Below, one piece after another: positions 15,801-27,550 of a stretch of DNA of 64,000 bases. The notes under the pieces were generated by a model, which saw nothing but the letters and a program-made list of their open reading frames with translations, was not told the DNA's origin and did no database searches. The stretch's first letter is position 1; the number at the start of each line of letters is the position of its first letter. The position numbers and the translations under genes are program-made. The DNA is from Cruorifilaria tuberocauda (lineage: Eukaryota; Nematoda; Chromadorea; Rhabditida; Onchocercidae), in NCBI GenBank assembly GCA_013365365.1, contig JABVXU010000019.1, forward strand, positions 333,636 through 397,635, read 5' to 3'.

Positions 15801-17028
15801 CATGAATATCTTTTTTGCTAATGATTCTAAATTTTTTATTAGAAAATTTTGCTGTGGAATATTTGATATTGTTTGTCATTTATAGAGGAGAGTTCGTGCA
15901 TTATATTCGGTGATCCAAATTATGTAACATTCGACAAATTTGGTTATTCATTTCAAGGAACGTGTAGTTACATCTTCACGCAAGAATGTTCACGTGATGG
16001 GTATTAATTTGAACCCATAATAAGTCTAGAAAATGTTTGGAGTTAGTTTAATTTAATTCCTATAGGAGAAATTGCAATCACTGATAAATTGTCAAGCAAG
16101 TATAATAAATTTATATTTTTAGGATTGATCCAAAATTTGAAATAATTGGCGTAAACAGTGAACAATCATCCTTAACTTGGACACGAAGTGTAATTATTTA
16201 CATATCACTTTTCAATGGAACTTACTTTACCATACATTTATTGCCAAAGAAGGTCATAACTTTTTTTCAAATAATATAAAGTTGAAAAACACATTTAGAA
16301 TTATTTTTGGAAGTTTTTTCTTTAAGGTTATACGTGAACGCATGAAGATAATCAGTGTTCCATATGTTCGCTATAATGAGTGGCCAGAATATCGAGCTTT
16401 CGAAGATCCTTCAAATGGACATATCGTTGTTTCATTTAAATTGATCGGTTTGAAAGTAATTTGGGATGGGGAATTATTTGTTGAAATTGTCCTCACGAAA
16501 CGTCATAAATCCAAGGTATCTGTCTTATTAATGATAATTATGCAATTCCTGTTAAATTTTAATAAATATTTTATATAAATTATCCAAGAAATGATTTATC
16601 TTGGACAAATCTAACTTTCAAATATGGTTGAGATTTATTTGTCAAATATTTATAGTGGTATGTGTCTATAAGAGATTTAGTTTAAATATCGTTTCATTAA
16701 TTACAATATAGAAATGGACGGTCAATTCCCGTCAAGATTAACTGAAGAGTTTGAAAGCGCAAGTGTAAATGCAAGTAGAAATAAGAGATCGTTGAATAAC
16801 AAGTTAAACGCAAAATTGGCAATAGAAGTGCCGAAATAGATTGGTTTATTCTAGGTTTGCGGTTTATGTGGTAACTTCAACGGTAATCCCAGCGATGACC
16901 TGATATCTCGTTATATGACCTCACCAACTCAATCCATATCACATTTTGTCCGATCTTGGGCCTACAATATAGCATGCACACAAGATCAAACAAAGAAACA
17001 TTCCCTTCATAATGCACGATTTATATAA
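12813..17028 (+). CDS. BMPER: BMPER / crossveinless-2-like secreted BMP regulator (VWC x5 + VWD)
   Basis: Predicted 578-residue secreted protein. Family members bind BMPs through VWC modules and tune signalling outside the cell. Exons: 12813-12909, 13268-13359, 13676-13858, 14127-14344, 14513-14683, 14787-14934, 15101-15320, 15886-16000, 16123-16252, 16327-16515 and 16855-17028. Signal peptide at residues 1-25 (hydrophobic IIFSLIFLLIQV). Five cysteine-rich VWC modules follow, each closing with a CC..C motif (CCIKC, CCGLC, CCPEC, CCPFC, CCHQC). The VWD domain runs from about residue 377 (CIIFGDPNYVTFDKFG, WTRS, KVIWDGELFVEI, VCGLCGNFNG). The order and number of modules are those of BMPER/Cv-2, not chordin. 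Two oddities: the family's GDPH autocleavage motif reads GDPN (residues 385-388), and the protein stops soon after VWD, so the C-terminal TIL domain is missing (human about 685 residues). The third VWC lacks its first cysteine. Confidence 0.92.
13461..13555 (+). other. Possible 95-bp cassette (poison) exon inside BMPER intron 2
   Basis: A segment bounded by a GATGTTGTAG acceptor and a CAG|GTTATT donor lies in the intron between the exons coding the first VWC. It is 95 bases long, so it breaks frame, and in the incoming phase it reads NENGM and then hits TGA. Skipping it restores the proper CxCxxx...C spacing of the first VWC, so the main transcript should omit it. It may be a regulated nonsense exon or simply decoy splice sites. 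Confidence 0.25.
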
Positions 17029-17499
17029 GTGAACATATTGTAGGAAATTTAAAACTTTTCTCCTCAAATAATTTGCTGAATAGAATTACGAATTTTCTGC
17101 AAGAAAAATGTACGGCGTGTGTAGCTTCTTTTAGGAAGTTATCATATAAAGCTGTGTTGAGAACAATTAGATTAGTATCTGTAACGAAACGAAATAACCG
17201 ACTAAAATAGAAGAATTTTATCATGAAATAATGCTTTTTTACTTCGTTTTCATCTTATATATATATAATTATATAAATTATATAACAATTATATAAATTG
17301 AAAATCAATCAGAATTGGAACAAATTAGTCAAGTACACTCCGCTGTGAAATTTAATCAGCTGTGAAATTTAACTTTGAAAGAAATCAATCCATTCTTACT
17401 AAAACTCAAGCACAAAATAACATCTCGGACATATTCAATATAATATATCATTAGACCATTCAATATTTGACTGTATTTAACTGCATGTAATCGATTAGG
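17029..17499. other. Intergenic region with AT dinucleotide tracts
   Basis: Downstream of the BMPER-like gene. It contains TATATA/TTATATAA-rich tracts at about 17254-17300 and a short direct repeat (GCTGTGAAATTTAA twice around 17342-17372). I see no gene. Confidence 0.5.
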
Positions 17500-19780
17500 A
17501 ATCAGCGAGCTAGAACATTGGCACTTGGTGTCGAGAAACCCGAAATGTCAAGAAATTTCTCGACCCTAATTTCTAATTACAAATATTTTGGAATCTTTAT
17601 CTTTTCATAAATCATTATTTGTAAAATGTAAAATATTTTCACAATGCCTGCACCGGATATTCTCATGTCTAAACTTTTATCCAAACGTTTTCTGTTCCCG
17701 CCTAAATAACTAGTCAGCCATTCTATCGAATCATTAATTTTTTGCAAAAATGTGGCGAGAATTTGGAGTAACTTTAATGCAGCTGCATGTATAAAAAATA
17801 TATCATATATCAAAAACTTATTTGATGTCATGCTTAAAGGAAGAAGCCTTACAATCTGTAAGAGCATTGCGCTATGACATTTAAGTCCGTCATTATAAAG
17901 AAATTTTTATACAAATCAGGAAACGAGTCAAGAGTTTCATTTCATCAAACGAAATGACATTGAGGCGACGGAAACGATTCTCCGTCAACTAGACGCAATG
18001 AGGATGAACTTGGGACGTTGCAGTATTGAAATAACTATTGAAAATAAGCTACCAACATGGATCTTAGACAAAGTATACCAACTGAAAGCGGAAAAAGAAA
18101 GCTGGACATTCAGTAGCCTTGATAGCTTTAGTTCAAAAGAATGAAGACAACAGGAATCAACAAAGATGAACATACAACAGATTGAAGGGAGAAACTTTTG
18201 CTTGTTTTCAGCAAAACAGTCAAATTCGACCAGTGAAAGACACTTTTAATTAAATCCCAATCTTGAGAAAATAAACAAGGAACCTTATAAGGTGTCCGAG
18301 AAAACCCATCGCGTAAACGAATGCTCATGTAACTCCACGTTCAATCAACAAACTGAACGCCCGAAAAAAAGCAAGGAAAGGAGACCTTGCGCTTTTTGCA
18401 ATCAAAGCCACAAGGACAATGAGTTCCAAATCATCCCACATTGAAACAACGAACTGATCGTTTGAAAGAAATCAAGGTTGTTCGACAGGGGCATGGAACA
18501 ATGACTGTAAACAAAGAAAACGATCATGTTACTTATGCAATGTTCGAGACGACACAGCGTTCTGTCAAACAATGTAAGCATCACAACAAAAGGGAACAAA
18601 TTTAGCAGTCATTACGAATTCAACAAATCAACCAACTATCAAGGTAAGAAAGTATTACTCTTATGCAAAAAAACTGAAGTAATCTATCCAAGCAAACTGA
18701 AATTTCTAGAAAAAGTTCTAGCACTACTTGACATAGGATCACAATCGTCCTTCGTCTCGCAAAAATTAGCAGATCGGTTGAAGTTGGGAAATATCGAAAA
18801 AGCACGAATCATGGAGAAAGATCTAAAACTCTTCTCATTTGGTAATAGAATCCCAAAACAACACCAGACTATGAATGTGGAAAAATAAGGCTTTGAATAC
18901 ATTTTGGGAAATATGGAGAACAGAATATCTAACTAGTTTGAGAGAAAGAACTCAAAATAAACACCCCAAAGATTATAGAAATACGAGAACCTCAAGAAAG
19001 TGAAATTGCATTAGTCAATGAATCAGAAATTCCTCGTGATATGTGGAAGTTAGTTAGAGTAAAAGAAATTAAAAGAGGAAAGGCTAGAAACGCTATTGTA
19101 GAAACATCTTATGGTAAAACACTTAACTGACCAGTAAACGCGTTGTACCCACTTGAAGTTGACAGCAACACGTGAATTCTCAATCATCAATGGCCGAAAA
19201 ACCCGTGCAAAAAAACGAAGAAGGACACGAAAAAATAAACTTCAACGCAACCAATTTATAAGCTAAATTTAATAATGAACAGTTTACTTGTTATATCCAT
19301 GGTTTTCATAGCATCAACTCAAGCAACAATGAAAAAATGCAAAAGGATAACGGGTATTCCCTTCAATATGCCGGGAAAATGGAATTGTGCTGAAATCATT
19401 GAACAGAACTTCACATTTGCTCAAGTAATCATCTGTACTCCAACTCACGTATGTATACCTGCGATTAAAAGCATTAAAAGCAACATCACACAGACAGTAT
19501 GTACTTCCCAAGATGATCACTATCTGCAGTTTCTGATCGGGTCGTAGTATCATCTACATCTTGTCACCTATATAAGAATCTGGATGATCAAAGGGAATCA
19601 GAAATATTTTAATACAGTGGTATGCAGAAGACTCCACTATGCAGAAGACTGCAATACTGAAAGTGGAAAATGTGTGACAACCACAAGTATAATTCTATGG
19701 GATAAACAGGAAGTAACGAAAAGTTGTACACAAGGACTGGAAATTTCAATGCCCAAATGTATGGAAGTCATGTAATCATA
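17500..19780 (+). mobile_element. Degenerate BEL/Pao LTR retroelement with internal deletion
   Basis: Decayed reading frames on the plus strand follow BEL/Pao order. About 17700-17880: DUF1759-type gag core (WSNFNAA...LFDVMLKGRSLTICK). 17960-18145: second gag block (ETILRQLDAM...ENKLPTWILDKVYQLKAEKE). 18385-18520: zinc-knuckle-like CAFCNQSH with a following TLKQRTDRLKEIK-like stretch. 18526-18888: aspartic protease, LLDIGSQSSFVSQKLADRL, with D-I-G where D-T-G is usual. 18960-19175: the post-integrase DUF5641 block (VNESEIPRDMWKLVRVKEI, then PVNALYPLEV). Reverse transcriptase, RNase H and integrase are absent between protease and DUF5641, so the copy has a large internal deletion. Several stops and frameshifts are present. 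I could not identify LTRs. It cannot be autonomous. Confidence 0.8.
19275..19775 (+). pseudogene. Envelope-like ORF remnant of the BEL/Pao element
   Basis: Two short open frames (19275-19547 and 19584-19775) lie directly downstream of the element's DUF5641 block. The first starts with a signal-peptide-like segment (MNSLLVISMVFIASTQA), then a cysteine-rich stretch with possible N-glycosylation sites. The second is also cysteine-rich. Position and composition fit the third, envelope-like frame carried by some nematode BEL/Pao elements. The frames are interrupted and short. The assignment rests on position; I do not recognise the sequence family. Confidence 0.4.
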
Positions 19781-19830
19781 GATCAGCTACAAACATCACT
19801 CGTTTTTAATAAAAACGCAACACTTGGATT

Positions 19831-19878
19831 CTTCTACAACCTTCTTCTTTCTACAAGATCCTTCTACAACCTTCTTCT
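19831..19878 (+). repeat. 18-bp direct repeat, two copies 30 bp apart
   Basis: CTTCTACAACCTTCTTCT occurs at 19831-19848 and again at 19861-19878, just past the retroelement remnant. It is probably a small local duplication. Confidence 0.8.
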
Positions 19879-20011
19879 CAAAAGTAACATTTAGATGCTA
19901 ATGGATATGTGGCATATAATCGCTTCATTAACTAAACCTACTAAATAATAAGACTATTGTATAAACTCATATTAATGTACTATTAAGATCAAATTAAAGC
20001 ACAAAAAATTA

Positions 20012-21105
20012 TCATAACAAAAAATCATCCCGTTCATTATTATAGTTGAGAATATGCTTCCGAATTTTTGAATCCTTTGTCCATGTAATGCAGTCTTGCA
20101 AATTTCGAGTAACCAGGTATGCAGGATCAGTTATTAATTCTGTTCCGACGCGTACATGCCCTTGTTCCACAAGATCGCTTGCATTCCGTATAGTTTCTGC
20201 CATTTCTAGACGTTTCATCACTACCTGCAGTAACAGCAAAAATAGATGAAAAAAATCTGTTAAACATTCAAATCATATTTTTTCTTGAATGCACAAATTT
20301 TTGAACCACATAGAATCCTTAAAGTTATGGCAAAAAATTATGGCAGAGTGTGAACATAATTTCTCTTTTTGTTTAATGAGACAGAATGGAAATCATAAAT
20401 ACCGGTAATCGCCGCCTACAGAATGAAGAAGCAGAAACTTTACTGGCACGTTCCAACGTATCGGCAGTCGATATCAATCCCACAGCATATAATTTTTCTA
20501 AAAATTCCCGAACCGTTTTCAAACGAAATGGATCATTCAACGGTAATTCTTTTAATTTCAATGCGATTTCTCGAATCTGTAAATAAAACTATTGCTAAAA
20601 TTAATAGATCAACCCACTATTAATATTCAATCCAAGCTTTTCTAAAGTAAAACGAGTATGGAAGCATTCACAAATTTACTTTGTAGTCCGATTTTATCGG
20701 TTGTGATTTACTACTTCACTTTCATGCAGGAAAGCTTCCATGTAACTCATACTGCGAAAATTAAAAGATGAGGGACATCTCCGAACTACCAAATCTTTTT
20801 CAAATAATCCTCTCATAATATCTCATGATGAGTTTAATTTCATCATAGTAAGGGAATGAGGTCTAAAAGAAATTCATAACAGTTAATAACTTCCACTGCC
20901 CCTTAGATTTATTTAAAGAACAAAACCATAATATGCACAAACTAACATGAGCTGCCAATGTATTATACATCGAATAATGTTGACGCTTCTTAATATGATA
21001 TTTTCGCAAGATCTTCGCCTCATGGATATTATTATCAAGCTCCCACGAAATAAAATCAACCTTTTTCAGCAATTTCTTTTCATGAAACTTTAATTTACGT
21101 ACCAT
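20012..21105 (-). CDS. IMP3: IMP3, U3 small nucleolar ribonucleoprotein (S4 domain)
   Basis: Predicted 181-residue protein (human IMP3 184), part of the Mpp10-Imp3-Imp4 module of the small-subunit processome. It stabilises U3 snoRNA pairing with pre-rRNA in the nucleolus. Exons in minus order: 20947-21105, 20403-20576 and 20012-20224, all phase 0. The N-terminus MVRKLKFHEKKLLKKVDF matches the family start. ASSFCRRRLP is at the second exon end, and the C-terminal S4 RNA-binding part contains VEQGHVRVGTELITDPAYLV and ends in YNNERDDF. A TTCTGTTTCAG acceptor 14 bases before the ATG suggests spliced-leader addition. The neighbour upstream on the same strand (ending at 21838) lies 730 bases away. 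Confidence 0.97.
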
Positions 21106-21837
21106 TTTTGAGCAAATACCTGAAACAGAATCTGACCCTTTTAAAAGTGTAATCAAATAAAATCCCGATAATATATCATGTGTATCCAACCTTAATAAGT
21201 TTACATGTAAAGCAAAGGAACAAGTTTGAACTTCGTAAGAAAACCGTAAAATAAATTCAGATTTAATTACGTTTTTGCACAATATAAATTGTAATCATAA
21301 AAAATACAAAATGCAGCTTTACGCTTAGCATATCAAATAAAAATAAAGTAAAAAAAAATACAAATTTAGAGCTCCTCTATTCCCGTAAAGCTATAAGTTA
21401 GCGTTTAAACGTGAAATCCCCAAGCACCACCTAAGTCATCTTACGACCGCTATCCTCTATGACATCATCACGTCCCAACTTTGATATCCAAATTGGAGCA
21501 ATTAACGGACAGTTCATTTTTTTCCATAGCATTCATAGTACATTTTTTCATAGCGTAGAATTTCGTCCCATTCTCCCTAACTTTTTAACAATTCAAAATT
21601 TTAATCTTTAATCTCAGACCAAAATTTAAAATTTTGTGAGAAATTTCTCATGAATTCTTCCCAGCAATTTGATATTGAATAATGACACTGAGCAGTTAAG
21701 CTTCATGACCAAGTTTTAGTGAAGTATAAACTTCACATATTCTCTATAAGTGGTAAAACGTAAAAAAAGCGCCTACCACCAGAAAAGAAACATCTTTATT
21801 AATGAAATGATTATATATATATATATATTGAAGCTTA
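21106..21837. other. Spacer between two same-strand genes
   Basis: 732 bp of AT-rich sequence between the unrecognised gene and IMP3. It holds the IMP3 leader acceptor at 21120-21122 (minus) and a (TA)n tract at about 21811-21829. No further gene is seen. Confidence 0.5.
21811..21829. repeat. (TA)n microsatellite
   Basis: Uninterrupted TA dinucleotide run just 3' of the stop codon of the 366-residue gene. Confidence 0.9.
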
Positions 21838-24565
21838 TCAACGCTTATATTTAGCAATAAGAGAAGCGAAATAGTCAGGCAGTGACTTATTATCAAGAAA
21901 TAATTCGCAGTCTTCCTTTTCTTTCAACTCTTTCCAGATATATCGCATCCGAATCTGCAATGGTTCCTTGTAGGCTATATTTTCTAAACTAAAATTTTAG
22001 TCTTAGATTGAAATTTTGATAATTTTTTTTGAAAAAGCAACTAGGTATTATTTGCTAAAATGATTAGGAAATTGTTAGTAAAGGAGTTTACTGGAAACAG
22101 TTATTTAGTCATTCAATATATTAATTATTTCCTCAATCAGTCACTGGCTAAATATTTCATTGAAGATTAACAAGAAAGAGATGAACTTACTATTATTCTT
22201 ATCTTTAACTCATCAATCAAAATGGATCGCATCTTTCCATTCTTCATCCCTAATACCACATCGTAGTTCAGTCCTCGTTTTTTGACCTCTACTGTAAAAG
22301 GCCAACGAACATTCTCATCATCTAGTACGACACAGTTCACACAATTACATTCATCCGTAACTGTATTAACAATGATCCAATTCAGAAGAGCCATTTCTGT
22401 TTGTTTTTCATCACAAATTAAATATACCAAAGCATCGGGTAATGTGATATTTTGCTCCTAAAATAAAACCCAAAAGGATATGCCAAATTTTGTTTATATC
22501 GAAGTTCATATTATCTTTATTTCTTGATTTCTGAATTCTTTTTCCAATTTGTGAAACTTTTAGCAAAAAAAAGAAACTATCTGAAGTTAAATCACTGACC
22601 AACCTCATCAGCTCTTGCATAATGAACCAGTCGACTGATTGTATTTTCCGGCACGGTAGTTATAGTAACCGTATCCCAATGAGTCAAATAAATTGGTTCA
22701 AGGGCAATCCGAAAAGCACGAGGTTCCCTATTTCCGGATAAATGAATACATTTAAATAAATGCACTCGGAAGAGTAGTGATATTGGCAAACTAAAGGTAC
22801 AAAATAACTGAAAGCATAAATATTAACCATTCAGCCATTTTATTTTACATTTTATCTGTCTACTTTAACAGATTAATTATTGATATCCTCGGGAATTTTT
22901 AGAAAGACATTATGCATTAATATCGATTTCAGAAATCGTCAGGTATCATGTCGCTATGAAAATGCGGTTAACAACATGTGAAATTTTTATGATCAAATCC
23001 AAATGAATGCTTAAAATCTGATTTAAAATATTATTATTGTCAAAGCTGTATTTTCGATTTTCAGGAAATCGGTTTAAGATAAAATACTTCCATTTTTTGT
23101 ATAAATAGATTAATTTACAAGATTTGTCATAACATTTGAAGTTAATATTTCACTCCTTACCTCGTAAGTGAACTCAGAATGTTGTGAAAGTCGCTCAATT
23201 GGTATTACTTTCGTGAATATTTTGTCTATAAAAGACTTATTATTATCATTTATTATTATTTTCATTTGTTATCATTATGATTCATTATTACCATTATTTG
23301 TTTTTGATTATTAACTACTAATTACTGATCACTGTTATCATTATGATAATAGTTATTATTTTTATTGCCATTATTATTAATTATTGTTTATTATTTACTG
23401 CTTACTGTTTATTATTCATGTTTTATTATTAATTAATTATTGTTGTTACCACTGTTACTACCATTATTTCCATTTATTCTTTGTCATAGTCAAAATCATT
23501 TCTACTTTTAAAGAATGTGTAAACAAACCTCTTCCCTCAGCAGATGCTGATGCTTGATTAGGTGAAGTAGTCAGAGCTAAATGCCACTTGATCATCTCAA
23601 ATGGTGAACTGTTCCGCAATTGGATCACCAGCAGTGATGCGCCGGAACTTAATTTTTGTCTCTGAAATGAAAAAAAGTGTTTCTGAAGTGTACTGCTGTA
23701 CTTCTCTCTAGCTTTACTATTGTGTAGGAGAAATGTTTCATTTTCTAATGTAATTAACTTCGTTTAAATGTGTGTAAATGCAAAGATGTAAATATGTATA
23801 CTGATTATAACAGTGAATATTGTACAACTGCATCAACCATATATAAGAATAGAGTTAGATGGAAGTATGGCAGATTTATGTTGTAATATATCAAATAAAT
23901 GATGATACCTTCAGAAAAATGTGTAATGGAAAATTCCTCCTCTCTGAAGCACATTTGTCCATTTCAGCTTGCAAACGTACTCCAAAGGATAACTGGAAGA
24001 AACAGTTTTGAAAAATAAAATTTATGTTTAATTCATCCGTCTTGGTGAGAAGAAAAGAAAGGTTCAAACTTGAAACATCGTTGTATTTTGCACTGGATAA
24101 AAAGGTTAATATCTACGACTGAGAGGAAAAAATTTTATTTTTAAAGTCTCTTTTTATTCTATTTGTTTCAATGATTAAAAAAATTCGAAATTCAGAAATT
24201 ATGGACGCAATACCAATACTTCTCCCATTTTCGTTCTACAAGAAGCACTTCAGAACCACCATTTTCCATCTACCTAATCATCTGAAAAAAATTGGAGGGC
24301 AACTTTTTCTGAAAAATTTGAGTTAGATCCTTGCCTGCATTGCTAATTGATCCACTTCAGCAGTGCGCTTCTTGACTTCTTCATATCTTTTTAATGTGTT
24401 ATTCATAGCTTTAGCACAGCAATCGACTGAAAGGACATTCTCCGATTTTGGCTCTTCTGACTCCCGGTCATCTCCTCCAATCGTTGCTCTACTTCCACCA
24501 GCATCCGAATCCATAACTAAGATATCTTCTTCATCGATATCTTCCGGAAATATGAAATCATCCAT
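21838..24565 (-). CDS. Unrecognised 366-residue protein (7 exons)
   Basis: Exons in minus order: 24335-24565, 23909-23992, 23529-23661, 23161-23225, 22604-22807, 22191-22457 and 21838-21954, all phase-consistent. A TTTTCAG acceptor 38 bases before the ATG fits spliced-leader addition. The N-terminal 40 residues are acidic and likely disordered (MDDFIFPEDIDEEDIL), followed by a charged, probably helical segment (about 55-95). Then comes a region alternating hydrophobic and polar residues with short turns (LLVIQLRNSSPFEMIKWHLAL; FRIALEPIYLTHWDTVTI) that looks beta-rich, and a basic helical C-terminus (RMRYIWKELKEKEDCELF). No signal peptide or membrane helix. Intron 1 appears to use a GC donor (CAG|GCAAGG). 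The last acceptor (21955) is the weakest junction. I do not recognise the family. Confidence 0.75.
23236..23500. repeat. Imperfect TTA/TTATCA-rich low-complexity tract
   Basis: Intron sequence dominated by TTA, ATT and CATTATTA units in imperfect array, between exons 3 and 4 of the 366-residue gene. It is probably a decayed microsatellite. Confidence 0.7.
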
Positions 24566-27550
24566 GTCGAAACGTTTATTCGCTTACGACTGCTAACACT
24601 GATCTGAAAACTGTTGTTCGCAGTATCATAACAAATAGAATATGCTTCCACCAATTTCAAATTTCTCGCAGCATCAATATCCTTCTTTACACCAAATCAA
24701 AAATGGAACATTGCTCGGAAAAAGTAAACTCATTCATGATTATTGTGATAGTTATTAGTAGATTAACTTTTTCAGGACGAGATGTATAATACATTTTCAG
24801 TAATGAAAAATTTATCATAGATTTTAACACCGAGCTACTACAATGATAGAATAATCAACTGCAATTTTAAACATTTAGGAAATTAATGGCAAAAATAAGA
24901 ACTTGATTTATTTGGCCTTGAATAACGCTGTGGGAACTCACTTTACCAGATCTTGAATTCGTTAAATCTCGCAACTTTACAAAATAACAAACCATACTAC
25001 GACTTTAATTTCAGTTATCTTGAAATAACAGGATAATTTCACCTTTATTTATATTAAATTTAAGTCTAACATTATTCTACTTGAAAATATCTAGAATATT
25101 GTTAGATGTTTCAAAAAAAGAAAAGCTACTATGCAAAATTGTGAAAAAAAATCTTGACAGTTTAAATTTGAACGATAAAATAATAAACAGAATTAATGAT
25201 GATACAATATAGACTATACCTGGAAAGCAGGGAGGAAAGTTCACAACTCAACCAGCAAAAAGCCAATTTAAATACCATTTTTAAAATAACCCTGTAAAGA
25301 AAAGAATTTAACAATAGCTTCTAATGCTATCTTAGACAAAATGTGTGGTAGTGTTTGAAGTGATACTGACTTGCTACACAGTACATATAATACATGAACA
25401 TATATCTCAGGAATTTATAACTAGAAGCAGTAGGAAGTTCTGCTTGACAATTTAAATAAAGCAAAATGAAACTAACGAGAGTGACCCTAAAACAGTTATA
25501 TAATTATGATATCAGAATGGAAGAGAAGTAGCTAGAATATTTGCACTGACATTTAGTCATACTTCAATAGAACAAGGTATCATATACATGAAAAAACGAT
25601 TCTAGTGAATTAATGTCTAAGTTAACCGTGAATTAATGTCTAAACATCAGCTTCTGCTTATTTGCCGCTGTTTTTTCTGTCGACGTCTTCCGACTGTGTC
25701 TGATTTCTTTTTCCTAACAAATTTCCTATTTTTCGCATTATGTTTCCTGTAAATGCATTTACTTATGTATTTGAATGACTGTGACTGAATGACGACAAAC
25801 ACTGCAGCATCCCGAAACGTATAAAATTTAATAATTCCTCCTCGTTATACATATTTCAGATTTCTTACAGGATATAGCAGTACGGTTTAAAAAAGGAAAA
25901 AACAATGAAGTTTCAGCAGCACTATAAGATTTTTGCGCTGATAGTATATCTAATTTCCATTTTGTTTAAACGTCACGCTCTTCATCAAACAACACTTTAC
26001 AGCGATGACAAATAAGAGTCATTATTGTTGAAAAAGATTCAATCCGAGAATTAAAACGAATTTCGTACCATTAAGGATGGGGGTTACCACTGTTAATCCA
26101 TTGGCTTTATATCAATTTGCAAATATTATTTTGTAAAATTTATGTATCAAATATATGAAACAACTAACACTTCACTGCAATGCTGTTCATGCTGAAACTT
26201 GTGCGCACTGAATTTCGCAACTTTTTTTTTTGACTGAACATTATTAATTATACGTCGCTTCTTTATCGGCTCATTTTCTGGTTTGAGGAGAATATATCTG
26301 TAAAATTAGCAAATTTTTGCGAATCATTCAAGGTGTTTCAAATACAGAGAATGTTAGGTGAAGATACAAATAAAAAATTCCAACATCACACATTCCTACA
26401 TTGTCCGAACACATTTGATATATTAAATGTTTGGAGAATAAAAACAAATCACGACTTGCCTACCAGTACTACTTTTTTCCAGGTAGGGATATAATCAAAC
26501 TCTAATAAATCAGTCTTCTTCTACTTGTATTGTTGAAGGAAGCAAATCTACAAGCATCAAATATTACTTCAAACTGCCATCTTGCATTGTATTCTGTGAG
26601 GTACTGGCTGGAGTGAACTCGATACTATGATTTATCAATGTATGTATCGTTGAAGCCATTAGCTAGAATGTCAAAAATTTGATGTCACACACTAACGGCA
26701 ATAGCATCTGTATCGCTGAATCTTTGGAAAATATTTGGAATTAAAACTCAGACATCATACTTCATGAGTTGTGAGTTCATGAGAACGTAACTTCTTAACA
26801 TAACTTCATACAGACCTTATCCACATTAACATGTCTCGAAGCAGCGCCCGCCCTCAGTGCTTCATCTAGCTTCCTTTGTTTCAGCATCTTTTCAGAAAAA
26901 TTGGCAACCTCTCACTATAAACCTAGAAATCGTAGTTTTATTTAGCATTACGTAATTCTACATGGGCACGTAACTACTAAACCACTTCCTTTCGAGTGAT
27001 GAAACACTGAACCCTTGATATAATAGACATGTTGAAACAAACAACTAATGATGAAACCTCAAAACCAATCCGACCCTTACAAATATCAAAAAACATATAT
27101 CCGTTATAGGTCAGTTGAACCATAACGAACTCCAAATGTTAAAATACTACCAATTTCTTCAGCAGCAACATTCTGCCCCTACTATAACGAAACTTGCATG
27201 CTGTTTGTGAAACTCAAAAATTACATTTTTATCAACAAAAGAAACGAATAATCGATGGCATTTCAACATTTCAAAAACGAACCAAGGCAATTTACGGAAA
27301 ACACAAATGTTTTACCACATGTCCATCAAACATAACGATGCAAATTTCAAATAACAACAAACATTGCCAAAATTCAAAAACCATTTGTTGCTAAATAAGG
27401 TTTTGCAAAATTAAACTAATTCAGAAAGTAGTCATATCAGACTCGGGAAAAAAGGACCATCCAGCCGCCACGGAAACATAAAATGCCCTTCTTTTTATAA
27501 CAATTACAATATTCGATGATCGTCTTTATAAAATCCTTTCCTCCTAAATC
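24566..27550. other. Intergenic region, 3.0 kb
   Basis: AT-rich DNA between the 366-residue gene and elongation factor 1-alpha, both on the minus strand. A GC-richer open stretch around 26825-26905 (minus) might be an isolated exon and is discussed as a finding. TGAATTAATGTCTAA is repeated at about 25606 and 25629. Nothing else is supportable. Confidence 0.5.
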
